A DNA stretch of 12,372 nucleotides from NCBI GenBank assembly GCA_964407285.1, contig CAYOVG010000213.1, forward strand, positions 1 to 12,372, written 5' to 3'. How positions within the stretch are numbered: position 1 is the stretch's first letter; the number at the start of each line of letters is the position of its first letter. The position numbers and the translations under genes were made by a program. This DNA is from CAYOVG01 sp964407285 (lineage in GTDB: Bacteria; Desulfobacterota; Syntrophobacteria; Syntrophobacterales; Syntrophobacteraceae). The notes below the pieces were generated by a model that saw only the letters and a list, made by a program, of their open reading frames with translations, was not told the DNA's origin and searched no databases. Of this stretch, positions 6,303 to 12,265 are shown one piece after another.

Positions 6303-7448
6303 TCAATAACGAAATATTGCCGCCAGAGTCTTCCCTCCGGGTATCATTTCGGGCTCGAGCACGTAGACCTTTCCGCGGTTCATGAAGGTATGCAGGGCGG
6401 CAAAATCCAAAAGGTCCCTGTCTCCCGGCTGGGGCGCTTCGTGAAGGCTTACCAGACCGGTCTCGGAATCGAAGGTCCCCCAGCGTTGCAGGCCTCGCGC
6501 CACGAAAAGCGTATCCACGCGCCCGAAAAAGGCCGGTCCGAGCACTGCCTCGGGGTCTGCGCCGGCAAGACCCGTTCCGGCAAGTTCCACGTACCTGGCG
6601 AGAGCTTCGTCCCTGGTTTTCCGGAATATCGGCTCCACAATCGACCACGCCTGCCGATGCAGTTCCTGCTCGTCGAATCCTTCGGGATTGCCCATGATCG
6701 CTTCTTCAACGAGGCCGCCATAGGTGGTCGCCTCCCTGAATATGGGCAGCAGGTAGTCCACACCGGCGAGAACCAGGGGTTCGTTCCGGTTGTTCAGATA
6801 TTTGTGCAATCCGTCATTAACCAACAAAAGGTACCGGAGGATATCCTTCTTGGGTTCGCTTCCGGAGTGTCCGTGGAACATCAGGTAGCCGTCACGCCTC
6901 CCGCCGCGGGAAGCCGTGTGGTACTGAAGCTGTTTTTCCGGATCGTCGAAGCGGAGGGCTTCGTCGAGGCTCCTGGGAACGTCTTCCAGTTCAACTTCCC
7001 GGATGGAATGCCGGGTACATTCGAAGAGCCGAAGATCGCTCTGGCTGAGCGCAAGGACGAAGAACCCGCCGTCATCGCCGAGCATGGAAAGCAGGGGTTT
7101 CAGGTAGAATGAACCGTCGATCATCACGAGTTCTTGAAGGTTGAGCGGGAGCCGGTAATTGCGGAAGAACTCCCGGGAGAGGAAAAGAGCAAGTCCGTCG
7201 GCCTGATGCCGCCAGAAGGCGGTGTCGTTTAGCAGGTCGCGCGCCGGGGTGAGGATTTCCAGCGCGTCCGGGCGGCGGTGCCCTCCGGATACCAGCTTCT
7301 CCTCGGCGTCGCGAATGAGGTTTTTGAGCCTGATCGGATCTTGCTGAATCTCCATGCCGGCGCGATGGGTCGGCATGTAGATGGACACGCACGGTCCCGG
7401 GGATTGCCGGATAAGGGCCTTGAGTTCGTCTTCTTTGATATTATCCAT
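6303..7448 (-). CDS. Bacterial archaeo-eukaryotic release-factor-like protein (baeRF family 3 type)
   Basis: This 381-aa protein starts at ATG 7448, which has a perfect AAGGAGGT Shine-Dalgarno 8 bases upstream; longer in-frame starts lack this. The N-terminal part (CVSIYMPTHRAG at 20-31, KNLIRDAEEKL at 42-52) and the block DGYLMFHGHSGS with KKDILRYLLLVNDGLHKYL at 186-218 are typical of bacterial proteins related to eRF1/Pelota domains. The segment around 182-197 sits where eRF1 has its GGQ loop, but here it reads RGGRRDGYLMFHGHSG, so there is no canonical GGQ. The C-terminal part (about 225-381) resembles the third eRF1 domain (LAGVDYLLPIFREATTYGG; TLFVARG; ending AAIFRY). Such proteins are proposed to act on ribosomes in rescue or stress. 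That role is inference. Confidence 0.75.
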   Translation of the reverse strand: MDNIKEDELKALIRQSPGPCVSIYMPTHRAGMEIQQDPIRLKNLIRDAEEKLVSGGHRRPDALEILTPARDLLNDTAFWRHQADGLALFLSREFFRNYRLPLNLQELVMIDGSFYLKPLLSMLGDDGGFFVLALSQSDLRLFECTRHSIREVELEDVPRSLDEALRFDDPEKQLQYHTASRGGRRDGYLMFHGHSGSEPKKDILRYLLLVNDGLHKYLNNRNEPLVLAGVDYLLPIFREATTYGGLVEEAIMGNPEGFDEQELHRQAWSIVEPIFRKTRDEALARYVELAGTGLAGADPEAVLGPAFFGRVDTLFVARGLQRWGTFDSETGLVSLHEAPQPGDRDLLDFAALHTFMNRGKVYVLEPEMIPGGKTLAAIFRY

Positions 7449-7542
7449 ATATATTGACCTCCTTGAACGGGCATCCACCATGATATCGGAATGCACATCT
7501 TCGCACGGAAACGCAACGAGATGCCTCCGGCGGGTTGCCGGT

Positions 7543-7590
7543 CCGATTCCGTTCGGAATCGGGGCGCCCTGGCGCACCGGGTTACCCGGT
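7543..7590. promoter_or_regulatory. Inverted-repeat pair upstream of the baeRF3 gene
   Basis: Two dyads lie close together about 95-142 bases before the baeRF3 start. CCGATTCC-GTTC-GGAATCGG (7543-7562) is a perfect 8-bp hairpin. ACCGGGT-T-ACCCGGT (7576-7590) is a 15-base palindrome with a single central base, shaped like a protein-binding operator rather than an RNA hairpin. A looser GTTATT/AATAAC dyad lies further up at 7622-7643 in AT-rich sequence. No confident -35/-10 pair was found. Confidence 0.3.
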
Positions 7591-7708
7591 TTGCACCTTC
7601 GCTCAAAGATAATGCTAAGTGGTTATTACCGCTATGAAATAACGCCTTATTTAAATATAGTGACAGGCGCGCGGTTTTTCCACCGGCACTGGCCGATATT
7701 ACTTATCT

Positions 7709-8899
7709 CTATGTTTCACGCCCCCGGATGCAGACCATCTCCAGCGCCGTCAGCGAATCGGGGAGCCCGGAAGGGTCTCCTTCGGCGGCGATGAACGTGG
7801 CGGGCATGCCGGCTTCGATCCGGCCGTACTCCCTTTCGATCCCCAGCAACCGGGCGCCCTCCAGCGTAGCGCTTCGAATTGCCTCCTCGATGGTGAAACC
7901 CGCCTCCAGGAGGAGCTTCATCTCCTCCGCAACCGCGGCCCCGTGGTTCAACCCAAGTCCTCCCGAGTCGGTCCCGAGCGCCACCGGGACTCCGGCTTGC
8001 CCGGCATAGGCGATCTGCTCCAGTTGGTGGTCGAGGTTCCTGAGGGAGACATCCGCCTCGATGCAGCCCGGATCGAGCTCCCGCGCGTAGGCCTTCATGC
8101 TGAAAGCCGTCGGGACCCAGAAGGTTTGAAGCTCCGCCATCCTGTCGAGGTTTTCCCTGCCCATGAAGAAACCGTGTTCGATGGACCGGCATCCGGCATC
8201 GACGCAGATCCTGACGGGGAGTTTCCCGTTGGCGTGCGCCATTACGTGGAGCCCGTATTTGCGCGCCGCCGACACGGCGGCTTCCATTTCCCCGGCGCTG
8301 AACTGGGGCGGGGTCTCCTTCCCGAACTCCTTCAAACTGTTCATGCCGGAATTGAGTATCTTGACGTGGTCCGTGGCGCGTTCCAGGCGCTCGATGCATT
8401 GGGCGAGAGTGAATCCTTCCTCGGGGGGCCTTCCGATCATTCTGCCGTAGCGTCCCCCGGCTCTCCATGCCTTTCCCGCTGCGTTCAGTCGTGGCGGGTA
8501 TTCAGGGGCCGGAAAGGATTCGGCTTTGAAACGGAGGGTGTGGGCTGCGCAGTCTCCTCCGTCCCTGACGGCCGTTACCCCATGCCGAAGGTGCTCCCGA
8601 AGATTTTCCGAAATGACCGGCTTTGCCTCTTCGAAGGCGAAATTGAGCTGCCGCCGGCGGGTGTCCATATCGTTCGTTCCCGACATGGCGAGGTGAACGT
8701 GGCAGTCCACGAGTCCCGGGAGCACGGTGCAGTGGGAGAGGTCCGTAAATCGGGCCCCTTTCTCGATCTTCTCCTCCGGGTCCTTCTTGTTTATGGCTGT
8801 GATCACGCCGTCTTCGATATGCACGAGACGGTTGCGGCGCACCGGTTCGCCCGTTCCATCGATCAACCATCCGGCAAGGATAATATGGTTGTCTTTCAT
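7709..8899 (-). CDS. Amidohydrolase family protein (imidazolonepropionase/prolidase-like)
   Basis: This 396-aa metal-dependent hydrolase of the amidohydrolase superfamily has the typical N-terminal beta-sandwich part (GWLIDGTGEPVRRNRLVHIEDG) leading into LPGLVDCHVHLA with metal ligands His67 and His69. It then has Lys180 in VKILNSG (candidate carboxylated lysine), His222 in VMAHANG, His242 in RSIEHG and Asp311 in LGTDSGG, a full set for a binuclear centre. The C-terminal end (EYGRIEAGMPATFIAAEGDP) closes the sandwich. Best relatives are Xaa-Pro dipeptidase-like and imidazolonepropionase-like members; the substrate cannot be told from sequence. There is no signal peptide, so it should act in the cytoplasm. 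The start has only a weak GGTGA ahead of it. The gene stands alone and is divergent from the small gene at 9191. Confidence 0.9.
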   Translation of the reverse strand: MKDNHIILAGWLIDGTGEPVRRNRLVHIEDGVITAINKKDPEEKIEKGARFTDLSHCTVLPGLVDCHVHLAMSGTNDMDTRRRQLNFAFEEAKPVISENLREHLRHGVTAVRDGGDCAAHTLRFKAESFPAPEYPPRLNAAGKAWRAGGRYGRMIGRPPEEGFTLAQCIERLERATDHVKILNSGMNSLKEFGKETPPQFSAGEMEAAVSAARKYGLHVMAHANGKLPVRICVDAGCRSIEHGFFMGRENLDRMAELQTFWVPTAFSMKAYARELDPGCIEADVSLRNLDHQLEQIAYAGQAGVPVALGTDSGGLGLNHGAAVAEEMKLLLEAGFTIEEAIRSATLEGARLLGIEREYGRIEAGMPATFIAAEGDPSGLPDSLTALEMVCIRGRET

Positions 8900-9052
8900 C
8901 TGTCGTCACCATCGAGCAAAGTAGGGGGTTGAAAGTGATGAGCCCGGTTTTCCGTCCGGGTCCGTCAGGTGGTCCCGAAGTCCATATCCATAGGAGAAAT
9001 TACGGAAAAGCGCCAGAAAAATCTGTCGCGGCGGTTGCCGTAAACGTCGTGA

Positions 9053-9081
9053 TTGACCGGACATCGCGAGGGATGTAAATA
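9053..9081 (+). promoter_or_regulatory. Candidate promoter for the small gene at 9191
   Basis: TTGACC (9053-9058) is followed after 17 bases by TAAATA (9076-9081), matching consensus at 5/6 and 3/6. It lies in the 291-bp divergent gap between the amidohydrolase and the small plus-strand gene. Nothing else clear was seen in that gap. Confidence 0.3.
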
Positions 9082-9190
9082 TGGGACGGAAACGGCGAAA
9101 CCCATGGCGCGCATGCCGGGGCGAAATGCCGGAGGAGTACTTTTGATCGATGCATCCCGACGTGCACCGCGGGCGGACAAGGGGAATACC

Positions 9191-9592
9191 ATGCCGGATA
9201 ATACGAGGACTGCCGGAGCGCAAAGAGCGGACTTCTACAGCGACGACGAGTTGCGGAAGCGAGGATGGACGTCCGAGAAGATCGGACAACTTCTCGGGAA
9301 TCCGGACATACGCGGTGTGAACCATCAGCATGGAACCGGCGCTATCGTCGGCTTCTATTTGAAGGAGCGGGTGCACAGGGCGGAACAACCCGGCGCCGTT
9401 TCAGAAGGTGCTCCCGTCGCAATGAAAGCGCCGCCGCCGGGCGTGTATACCTTCGATCAGGCGGAACTGGCCGGCCTGCTCCACAAGGCCATAGATGCGT
9501 TCATGGACTACCAGTATCGGCATGGTTACGAGGAGCCGCGCGCAAGGGAGGAAGCTATCCGCAATATCATAAGAATTCTGGAGGATGGATAA
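9191..9592 (+). CDS. Hypothetical protein, 133 aa, RGWT...LLGNPD motif
   Basis: I do not recognise the family. The N-terminal half carries DFYSDDELRKRGWTSEKIGQ with LLGNPD (residues 14-39), a short helix-turn-like block of the kind (RGWT..I..LLG.PD) seen in small proteins of uncertain function. Then come GAIVGFYLKERV, a proline/alanine linker (about 66-84), and a helical C-terminal part (88-133) rich in charged and aromatic residues. ATG 9191 has AAGGGG 6 bases before it. A TTG at 9143 in the same frame has a stronger GGAGGAG 5 bases upstream and would add 16 residues, so the start is unsettled. There is no signal peptide, membrane segment or cysteine. The stop lies just before the junction with a decayed gene scrap on the other strand. 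Confidence 0.68.
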   Translation: MPDNTRTAGAQRADFYSDDELRKRGWTSEKIGQLLGNPDIRGVNHQHGTGAIVGFYLKERVHRAEQPGAVSEGAPVAMKAPPPGVYTFDQAELAGLLHKAIDAFMDYQYRHGYEEPRAREEAIRNIIRILEDG

Positions 9593-9613
9593 GGATGCGA
9601 ACCCGCAACCCAT

Positions 9614-9828
9614 AAGGCGGTCTTCGTAGTCCTCGATCTCTCCCGACACGAGTGAGTTCTCTCTCGCCCACTCCGCTCGTTGTTCAAGCGCCCTATAGTA
9701 AACCATGATCGCGTTGCGGATGCGGTTGGAGGAGATTCCGATCTCCCGAAGTTGCGCCACGAAGGTCCGGGGGGCGTTCCCGGTGTCGATCTCGCCGGGC
9801 AGGCTTGTGCTCGAGAATATGCACGGAC
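9614..9828 (-). pseudogene. C-terminal fragment resembling an ABC-3C/defence protein
   Basis: A minus-strand frame with no credible start encodes SSTSLPGEIDTGNAPRTFV, AQLREIGISSNRIRNAIM, VYYRALEQRAEWARE and NSLVSGEIEDYEDRL. The block AI..YYRA.EQR..W.RE......E...YE.RL is one I associate, from memory, with the C-terminal domain of middle or effector proteins in ABC-three-component and related conflict systems. Family members normally continue with an acidic/Trp segment, but here homology-like sequence stops at about 9614, a few bases from the stop of the plus-strand gene at 9592. At the other end the frame merges into the vapC 3' end near 9829. Both ends therefore look like breakpoints of a deletion. 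The pseudogene call is well supported, the family less so. Confidence 0.5.
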
Positions 9829-10235
9829 CTACCGTATGGTGCGACTACCCACTACCTGAAGATCAGAGACACCGGCAATGCGGTCAAAGTCTCTATCGTT
9901 ATGCAGCAGATCGGTTTCATGTTCAATGCATACGGCTGCGATCATGCAAGCGACCGAGTTCCTTATGGTGATCCCACGTGAGCTAAGGGTGCGGTAGATA
10001 TTGGCTGCGTGAAGGAATGTGCTCCGGTCCAGCGGGAGATGGATTAAGCTCGAAAGCGCCGATTCAGTCTGTTTGTGCTGCTTGTCATCCCGAATACCTT
10101 GAAGTACTTCGGTGAGGACGACCCCTACAGGCACAAGTAGTCCCTTTGGTCGATGGAGGATTCGAGCAGCGCCACCTGAGTGGCATTTCGAGCAGCAAAG
10201 AAGTCGATCCATACGGAAGTATCCACCATCGTCAT
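9829..10235 (-). pseudogene. vapC: Broken VapC-type PIN-domain toxin
   Basis: The gene starts at ATG 10235 with MTMVDTSVWIDFFAARNATQ, the typical VapC start with catalytic Asp5, but that frame ends at TAG 10127-10125. The rest of the PIN domain (GVVLTEVLQGIRDD with its catalytic Glu; HNDRDFDRIA with its acidic residues) continues in another frame to 9829, so about one base has been lost near 10120-10135. A second lesion is a substitution: where PIN proteins have an Asp in the D-C-x-I-A-A block, this one reads RNSVACMIAA, with GCT in place of GAT. Either change should remove RNase activity. The ATG overlaps the vapB stop (ATGA), the usual vapBC arrangement. Confidence 0.82.
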
Positions 10236-10435
10236 TCAAATTCTCTTTTCCGACGCATCGAGGAAAGATCGCCTTCCCAGTGGATTTTGCCCTTGAGTTC
10301 AAGGATCTTCCTTCGGGACTCTCTTCGCAAGAGTTCCCAAAGGGAATAGTCGATCAATGCTCGACGGCTCTTGAGACCGGTGATTTCCAGACCGGCTTCA
10401 ACCAAATCTTCATCAAGAACTACGTTCGTGCGTCT
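10232..10435 (-). pseudogene. vapB: VapB-type antitoxin remnant lacking a start codon
   Basis: The frame RRTNVVLDEDLVEAGLEITG, then LKSRRALIDYSLWELLRRES and so on, ending RRKREFE, is a typical short VapB antitoxin (ribbon-helix-helix-like N-terminus; about 65 residues) ending in TGA within ATGA at the vapC start. No ATG, GTG or TTG precedes RRTN: the nearest in-frame upstream triplets are ATG TGA GGC, so an in-frame stop follows the only candidate start. The first internal candidate is the TTG of DEDLV. The 5' end is overlapped by the tail of the HigA-like gene, suggesting a rearrangement that replaced the native start region. Confidence 0.72.
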
Positions 10436-10766
10436 GTTCGTGCCTCACATTCCTATCTATGGTCTTATCGGCGGAAACCGCTTCAGCACGCAATTTCAAG
10501 CCCAGCGCCCTTATGACCTTCAGAATTGTGTCAAAGCCGGGGCTTCGTTCCCCAGACAGCGCTTTGTAAAGACTTTCGCGAGACAGGCCGGCGTCACGGG
10601 CCACCTGACTCATTCCCCTGGCGCGAGCAATATCTCCCAGCGCCTTGGCAATAAAAGCGGCATCCCCATCCGCCTCTTCAAGGCAAGCTTCAAGATAGGC
10701 GGCCATGTCTTCCGGTGTACGAAGATGTTCGGCGACATCGTAGCGTGTGGTGATGGTTTTGGTCAT
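10413..10766 (-). CDS. HigA-like addiction-module antitoxin (HTH), extended C-terminus
   Basis: This 117-aa protein is the antitoxin of the putative addiction-module antidote type that partners RelE/Gp49-like toxins. TRYDVAEHLRTPEDMAAYLEA (in part) and ADGDAAFIAKALGDIARARGM lead into an XRE-type helix-turn-helix (MSQVARDAGLSRESLYKALS, about 52-71) and PGFDTILKVIRALGLKLRAE. Native relatives usually end near LRAEAV; the last about 15 residues (TIDRNVRHEQTHERSS) run into the vapB remnant and are probably non-native. AGGAG lies 7 bases before the ATG and overlaps the toxin stop; the two genes are 9-10 bases apart, so translation is likely coupled. As usual for such modules it should bind its own promoter. 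Confidence 0.87.
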   Translation of the reverse strand: MTKTITTRYDVAEHLRTPEDMAAYLEACLEEADGDAAFIAKALGDIARARGMSQVARDAGLSRESLYKALSGERSPGFDTILKVIRALGLKLRAEAVSADKTIDRNVRHEQTHERSS

Positions 10767-10775
10767 GATACGCTC

Positions 10776-11066
10776 CTACAGGTTGCGAGCAAGACGCAAG
10801 GCGGTTTTGATGTCGGCGGCCTGGGTGTGCTTGTCCCCACCGGCCAGGAGAATCACCACTTCCCGCCCATGCTTTTTGTAATACACCCGGTAACCGGGTC
10901 CGTAGTCGATCCGCAACTCGGAAACACCTTCACCTACCGGCTTAACGTCTCCCGGATTGCCGGTAGCCAGGCGCTCGACCCGTGCGAGAATACGAGCGCG
11001 CGCGTGGATGTCGCTAGGACTATCGAGCCACCTGGCGTAGATGTCGGTTTTGCGAATCTCGATCAT
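10776..11066 (-). CDS. RelE/ParE-superfamily toxin (HigB/Gp49-like)
   Basis: This 96-aa toxin has the hallmarks of the phage-derived Gp49-like / PF05973 group: IYARWLDSPSDIHARARILA, RVERLATGNPGDVKPVGEGV, SELRIDYGPGYRVYYKKHGR and ILLAGGDKHTQAADIKTALR. Relatives cleave mRNA on the ribosome; candidate functional residues are Arg52, Tyr62/Tyr63 and Lys79, by analogy only. The full-length frame is intact and matches the usual size. It precedes its antitoxin, the reverse of classic TA order but normal for HigBA-type modules. A strong promoter-like sequence sits directly on the start codon, so the message may be leaderless. Confidence 0.9.
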   Translation of the reverse strand: MIEIRKTDIYARWLDSPSDIHARARILARVERLATGNPGDVKPVGEGVSELRIDYGPGYRVYYKKHGREVVILLAGGDKHTQAADIKTALRLARNL

Positions 11067-11072
11067 AACCCT

Positions 11073-11101
11073 ATTGTAGCCACCTGACTACAGACTTTCA
11101 A
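11073..11101 (-). promoter_or_regulatory. Strong promoter of the toxin-antitoxin pair, possibly leaderless
   Basis: On the minus strand, TTGAAA (11101-11096) and TACAAT (11078-11073) are exactly 17 bases apart, each matching 5/6 of consensus. Only six bases (AGGGTT) separate the -10 box from the toxin ATG, so a start 7 bases downstream would fall on the A of ATG. No inverted-repeat operator is obvious. Confidence 0.6.
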
Positions 11102-11683
11102 TGCCTCTGGGCCCGGAACTCCCGATTTCCATGCTCAAAACAGGGCTTTGGCATTGGGAAGAGTCCACTCCCCGATGTTTTTTCCCGGAATCTCGGAGAC
11201 TTGCCGTGGTCCGACCCCGAACCGCGCCGATTTGACGGTGTGCCTGGATCTCATGATAGCCGCTGCTGTCCCACTGGGCGGGGTGAGTGACCGCACCAGC
11301 GCGCACCATGTTGAGATCCATATAGACGATGCACTGGATGAGGTGATCATTGGTTTCCACTGCCGTGGCATGGTAGCGGGCATCTCAAAAAGCTCCCTTT
11401 CGCATCCTCTGTCATTGTATTCTTGCGCCGTCCTGCCTGCCGTAAGCTGCATGGATTTGGGGATGACTTCCCGTTCCCCACGGTCGAACACAAGCAGATG
11501 GATGTGATTGGAGGTGACCATGTAGTTCAGGATGCACAGGCCGTAGCGCTTCTTTGACTCAAAGAGCCGGCGGAGCCAACGCCGGCGGTCCGTGGCAAAC
11601 TTGAGCAGGAACTCCCTCTTGTGGCGCCTGTGCGTTATGTGCCAGGCATACCCGGCAGATAGTGTCGGTTTGGCTCTGGCCAT
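11088..11683 (-). pseudogene. RAYT / IS200-like Y1 transposase, copy A, frameshifted
   Basis: The frame from ATG 11683 (MARAKPTLSAGYAWHITHRR) is a REP-associated tyrosine transposase (PF01797-type). It has the HUH motif NHIHLLV (His60, His62) and the expected catalytic Tyr89 in TAQEYN. After EYNDRG the frame breaks: the C-terminal half (ARYHATAVETNDHLIQCIVY, MDLNMVRAGAVTHPAQWDSS, GYHEIQ) lies in a second frame that ends at 11088. Extending that second frame upstream shows KGAF-stop-DARYH, where relatives have KGAFWEDRYH, so there is an indel near 11395-11405 plus a TGG-to-TGA change at 11387-11385. RAYTs are single-copy domesticated transposases linked to REP palindromes; this copy should be inactive. 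Confidence 0.85.
11124..11219. repeat. ~97-bp repeat, copy A (RAYT downstream flank)
   Basis: This is the first of three related blocks. It begins GATTTCCATGCTCAAAACAG and ends ACTTGCCGTGGTCCGACCCC on the plus strand. It covers the 3' end of RAYT copy A. Each of the three blocks occupies the same position relative to a RAYT-type sequence or its expected site. Confidence 0.72.
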
Positions 11684-11710
11684 GCTCCTTTGCCTCTCTC
11701 CTTAAGGGGG

Positions 11711-11807
11711 CAGTTTCCATGCCATAAATAGGGTTTTAAGTCTGAAAAGAGCTCACTTCGTGGGGTCTTTTCCTGAAATGCTACGGACTTAGCGTGGCCC
11801 GACCCCG
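11711..11807. repeat. ~97-bp repeat, copy B
   Basis: This diverged copy begins CAGTTTCCATGCCATAAATA and ends TTAGCGTGGCCCGACCCC. It fills the 105-bp gap between RAYT copies A and B and is joined to the truncated copy B at its inner edge. Confidence 0.7.
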
Positions 11808-12061
11808 CACGCGCAACCCCGAAGCTGCATGGATTTGGGGATGACCTCGCGTTCCCCGCGGTCGAACACCAGCAGGTGGATGTGATTGGAGGTGACCATG
11901 TAGTTCAGGATGCACAGGCCATAGCGCTTCTTTGCCTCAAAGAGCCAGTGAAGCCAACGTTTGCGGTCCCTGGAAAACTTCAGGAGGAACTCCCTTTGGT
12001 GGCACCGGTGGGTTATGTGCCAGGCATATCCGGGCAGGTAATGTCGTTTGGCTCTGGCCAT
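11789..12061 (-). pseudogene. RAYT / Y1 transposase, copy B, truncated by internal deletion
   Basis: The first 80 residues (MARAKRHYLPGYAWHITHRC through REVIPKSMQL) are nearly the same as copy A and keep the HUH motif (His60, His62). Directly after SMQL the frame jumps to RGCACGVGPR and a stop, which corresponds to sequence at the far 3' end of copy A (GVGPR within repeat A). About 216 bp, including the catalytic tyrosine region, are missing relative to copy A, judged from repeat spacing (588 versus 372 bp). The substitutions between the copies show the duplication is not recent. It should be inactive. Confidence 0.85.
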
Positions 12062-12082
12062 GCTCCTTTCTCCTTAAAAGGG

Positions 12083-12180
12083 TGATTTCTATGCCCAAAA
12101 CAGGGCCTTAAGACCCAAAAAAGCCCGCTTCTTGTTGACTTCTTCTAGAATGTCGAAGACTTGCCTTGGCCCGACCCCGG
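12083..12180. repeat. ~97-bp repeat, copy C
   Basis: The third copy begins TGATTTCTATGCCCAAAACA and ends ACTTGCCTTGGCCCGACCCC. It follows RAYT copy B as copy B follows copy A. No RAYT coding sequence follows; instead the block runs into a GGACGC-rich tract. Confidence 0.7.
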
Positions 12181-12265
12181 ACGCCAGCCCGGACGCTCCG
12201 ACCCCGGACGCCCGGACGCGACGGACCGGACGCGGACGACCCGGACGCGGACCCGGACGCCGGAC
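12174..12265. repeat. GGACGC-rich low-complexity tract
   Basis: About 90 bases with seven exact GGACGC hexamers, plus variants such as GGACGA and GGACCC, at irregular spacing of roughly 6-15 bases. The tract is nearly all G+C with little T. It begins exactly at the CCGACCCC end of repeat C. One frame would encode a Pro-Asp-Ala repeat, but there is no start or Shine-Dalgarno, so I do not call a gene. Confidence 0.65.

Noticed and set aside
6303..6305. The UGA ending the baeRF3 gene as selenocysteine
   Set aside because: The family ends about here and the downstream frame has no second conserved-looking segment or SECIS-like loop.
7943..8932. A 329-codon open frame antisense to the amidohydrolase
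   Set aside because: The amidohydrolase has a full set of metal ligands on the minus strand; the antisense frame has none of the features of a gene.
8900..9190. A riboswitch or small RNA in the divergent gap
   Set aside because: Only a 5-bp CCCGG/CCGGG stem near 8944-8960 and a weak promoter match were seen; no conserved riboswitch core is recognisable.
11385..11387. The UGA in RAYT copy A as a recoded codon
   Set aside because: Relatives have Trp here, the copy also carries a frameshift, and no SECIS-like structure follows; it is simple decay.
11124..12180. The three repeats as a CRISPR array
   Set aside because: The repeats are about 97 bp, diverged, and separated by transposase genes of unequal length, not by short uniform spacers.
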